Positions 61,497-64,000 of a stretch of DNA of 64,000 nt are shown here, piece after piece. Each line of letters begins with the position of its first letter. The stretch's first letter is position 1. This DNA comes from Hetaerina americana (lineage: Eukaryota; Arthropoda; Insecta; Odonata; Calopterygidae), in assembly GCA_022747635.1 (NCBI GenBank), contig JAKTNV010000119.1:372001-436000 (forward strand). The letters are read 5' to 3'. The notes beneath the pieces were generated by a model that was not told where the DNA came from, made no database searches, and saw only the letters and a list, made by a program, of their open reading frames with translations. Position numbers and translations under genes: made by a program.

Positions 61497-62519
61497 AGAA
61501 AAATGAAGTCTAATAATGCCATGGTGTAGTTTGTATATATTTATTCTCAAGTTCTTTCAAGACGTCGAGTTTCTCTAAAATGTATTAAGAATTGCATTAG
61601 CTCCATTTGGGTGTATTCGCACCGTTTGAAGACCATGACCAAAGAATGAGATGGTATGTTGTGCCTTGAACATCCTTGTGCTCAGTTTTCTTCTTTCTAA
61701 GTTGTTGAAGAAATGACTATCTTATTTTTGGCATAGTTATTTCATAGTATATCATTTGCAGTGCTAAACTCACTTAACACACTTTATATGAAGCACCAAG
61801 AGTTTTTGCTTTAAAGCAATGGACATATAATTATGATGTTGTATCAACAGTTTTGAAGTCAATATAATGTTTCTCCTTGGTTGAAATTTGACTGTTAAGG
61901 ATTACTTATATCAAGAGAGGTATTTCATTCAGTATCCATGTTGACTATGGACATTGCTATATTATTGGATGTCATTGATTAATATATATCCCCAATTTGC
62001 CCCTATTATTTGTTAATACATTGACTGTTATGTACTGGGTCAGCATTTATATAATTAACCTTCAATATCCATTTCATTTAATATTTCCAAAAGAGGAATA
62101 ACATCTTTGGAACACAAACGGCATGGTTCGGAGCTGTTTAGTTAATTTTTATTGTGTTATATCGCTTTTTTTTAGCTTTTTATCATAAGTTAGAAATATG
62201 CAGTGGATTATTTGATTGAAATATCAGGAAGTTATTTATGTTTAAAAGGCTAATTTAATGTTGCTCCATGGAGCAGTACGCCCAATTTCAGCTCATTAAG
62301 TAATCTTCTTAAGGCCAAGGTTATTTCATGGAGGAGGGAGAGGATGAGTCATGGCCCAGAGATGTTTCCAATGCGTGATATAATTGTCTTCCGATATGTC
62401 TTCCAATATGTCTTCCATGTCCATTGAGTAGCATTAAATAGAGTCAATGGAGTATCAGTTATGCTTTGACTGATATTGCACCTATAACTGGTGCATGTTC
62501 TGCGCAACCTCATGGCCTT

Positions 62520-62535
62520 CCCCCCCCCCCCCCCC
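62520..62535. repeat. 16-nt poly-C tract
   Basis: Uninterrupted run of C. Its length may be unreliable in an assembly. Confidence 0.9.
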
Positions 62536-62730
62536 AGATAGAATGGTGTTACTCGTGATAACTTTTGTTGAAACCATGTAGACCTTGTATTTATTGTCGT
62601 AATTTTTATGTATATTTGTAACAATATGTGCTATTTTTCTTTATATCCTACAATTATTAGTACTTCTCAGAAGTTGTGTGTTTGAATTTGTACTGTTCCA
62701 GTGAATTACTGCCAATGACATTGTCTGTTG

Positions 62731-62750
62731 AATAAAAATGTGACAATAAA
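62731..62750 (+). terminator. Distal polyadenylation signals of Ssadh
   Basis: Two AATAAA hexamers (62731-62736 and 62745-62750) could end a 1.4-kb 3' UTR. Confidence 0.35.
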
Positions 62751-63914
62751 TTTTTGATTTTTAGTATATGCCCACAGTTATTAGCATTTATGGTGATTAT
62801 TCAATAGATTGGTGGAAAAGGCAAAAAATTTGGAGTAATTTTATGAGGAAATTCTCCCATCATGATGAAAACATGAACTGAAACATAAATATTTTGTGGT
62901 AACCCCTGGCTAATAATTACATTGCCTAGTGTTAATGGCTGAATTACTTATTGTGAGACTTGGTTGTGTGGGTGCACAGTATTGAGCAAGGTAAGGAAAT
63001 GTTTCTCTTGTAACCTCTTCGTCAAATCAGAGGAAATATGTGTTAATAGTTATTCATTTAGTTGACGTACACACACATGAAACTTACAGCTTCCTCAGCA
63101 ATGACTGTGGAAGCTCTGAGGAGCATGGGTTTTGATAATTTCCACCAATTCTGAAAGAATACCTTCAGTCTTGAATCATTTTAGCCGTCTTTTTTCATTG
63201 TTGATGACGTGTGATCAACACGCATTAAAAGTGACTTTAAGTTCACTAATAAACCCATACTAATGACTGGAGTAAGACTGTTTTTTTCAATATTCAAATA
63301 ATGAATTATATGCTGCTTATGGATTCATGAAGTCAGCGTGCAAGTACGTATTCTTTCTTCTGGAAATGTCGTATCATCTGTCATATGTATGTTTGTCCAT
63401 CACTTCTAATTTCATTCATGTGAAAAAAACATGGGGAGACATTGAAAATCCATGATGGCATTTTCAGGAACGGTATTTTACATCTCATCTCAGTGAAGCA
63501 GTTGAACACTTTTTTGTAAAAATTAGAATGTTTCACAATTTGTGAATTAACATCAAAATTTGTTTGAATATAAATTAGTAATTAAGTATTCAAAGTTGAC
63601 TTGACTACTGAGGTATGATCAATAATGAAAGAGTATTTGCTTTATAATAAACTCTTGATTATCCAGGCTAATGGATGCATGATGAAGCACAGATAATCGA
63701 AAAACATGGATAATTGTAATATGCAGAAAATATGATGGTGATATAAACGGACGTTTATGGAAACTCCGTTTTCATGCTGTGTTATTAATTCCTGTTGTTT
63801 AGCATTGGAAATCACATTTTTTCTGCTTTTCAGCCATTTTATCGAGGTGGAATAAAAATTTCACAAGAACACAGAACTATCGTAGAGTGAATACCAGAAC
63901 AAATTTTCCTGGTG
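62751..63914. other. Downstream sequence
   Basis: 63645-63715 repeats the motif at 59128 (CTCTTGATTATCCAGGCTAA, then ATGATGAAGCACAGATAATC). No gene seen. Confidence 0.35.
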
Positions 63915-64000
63915 ATAGGGATGGTGCCTTGGCTAATGTAATGACTTCCCACCCAGTGGTTGGTATTAATTGTTAGCATTAACATGCTAACTGAAAATAT
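63915..64000 (+). mobile_element. SINE family A head, at window edge
   Basis: AGGGATGGTGCCTTGGCTAA, then GACTTCCCACCCAG, matches the first 45 bp of family A. After 63965 the match ends. Confidence 0.55.

Noticed and set aside
1..64000. CRISPR array, operon, defence island or other prokaryotic system
   Set aside because: No regular spaced repeats or compact gene clusters. Introns, SINEs and gene content show an animal genome.

Overview
The window is nuclear DNA of an arthropod, most probably an insect. It is AT-rich, its genes are split by GT-AG introns from 68 bp to 10.8 kb, and the sequence between exons is filled with decayed and recent transposable elements. I cannot name the species. The gene products look insect-like, and about ten separate mariner copies fit an insect or a related arthropod.

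Three cellular genes can be reconstructed. (1) At the left edge, on the minus strand, are the first two coding exons of Hem/NCKAP1, a WAVE-complex subunit (540 to 263); the gene continues off the window. (2) On the plus strand, six exons between 8053 and 20187 encode a complete 336-residue Golgi GDP-fucose transporter (SLC35C1/Gfr). (3) On the plus strand, nine exons between 34502 and 61290 encode a complete 513-residue mitochondrial succinate-semialdehyde dehydrogenase (ALDH5A1/Ssadh). A short first exon supplies a targeting-like leader. The three genes do not form a pathway; they are simply neighbours.

Layout: 0-0.55 kb Hem 5' end; 1.6-7.3 kb an array of three decayed retroelements (jockey/CR1-like LINE, Penelope-like element, endonuclease-type LINE); 8.05-20.2 kb the GDP-fucose transporter, with a mariner in intron 4 and LINE, pogo and mariner debris in intron 5; 20.2-34.4 kb intergenic, with SINEs, a perfect 83-bp-arm palindrome, a 364-bp mariner deletion derivative and a 5'-truncated Penelope-like element with an open GIY-YIG reading frame and about 100-bp inverted terminal repeats; 34.5-61.3 kb Ssadh, whose introns hold piggyBac, Tigger and hAT remnants, seven mariners, LINE pieces and SINEs; 61.3-64 kb 3' UTR and downstream sequence.

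I found no CRISPR array, rRNA, convincing functional tRNA or prokaryote-type system. The most unusual material is structural: two Penelope-type insertions with inverted ends and target duplications, a mariner with perfect 33-bp inverted repeats, a 400-bp nested inverted-repeat unit with a tRNA-like arm inside an Ssadh intron, and a possible frame-breaking cassette exon in the transporter gene. Exon boundaries were derived by eye from splice consensus and reading-frame continuity; all similarity calls rest on motif recognition, not on a database search.
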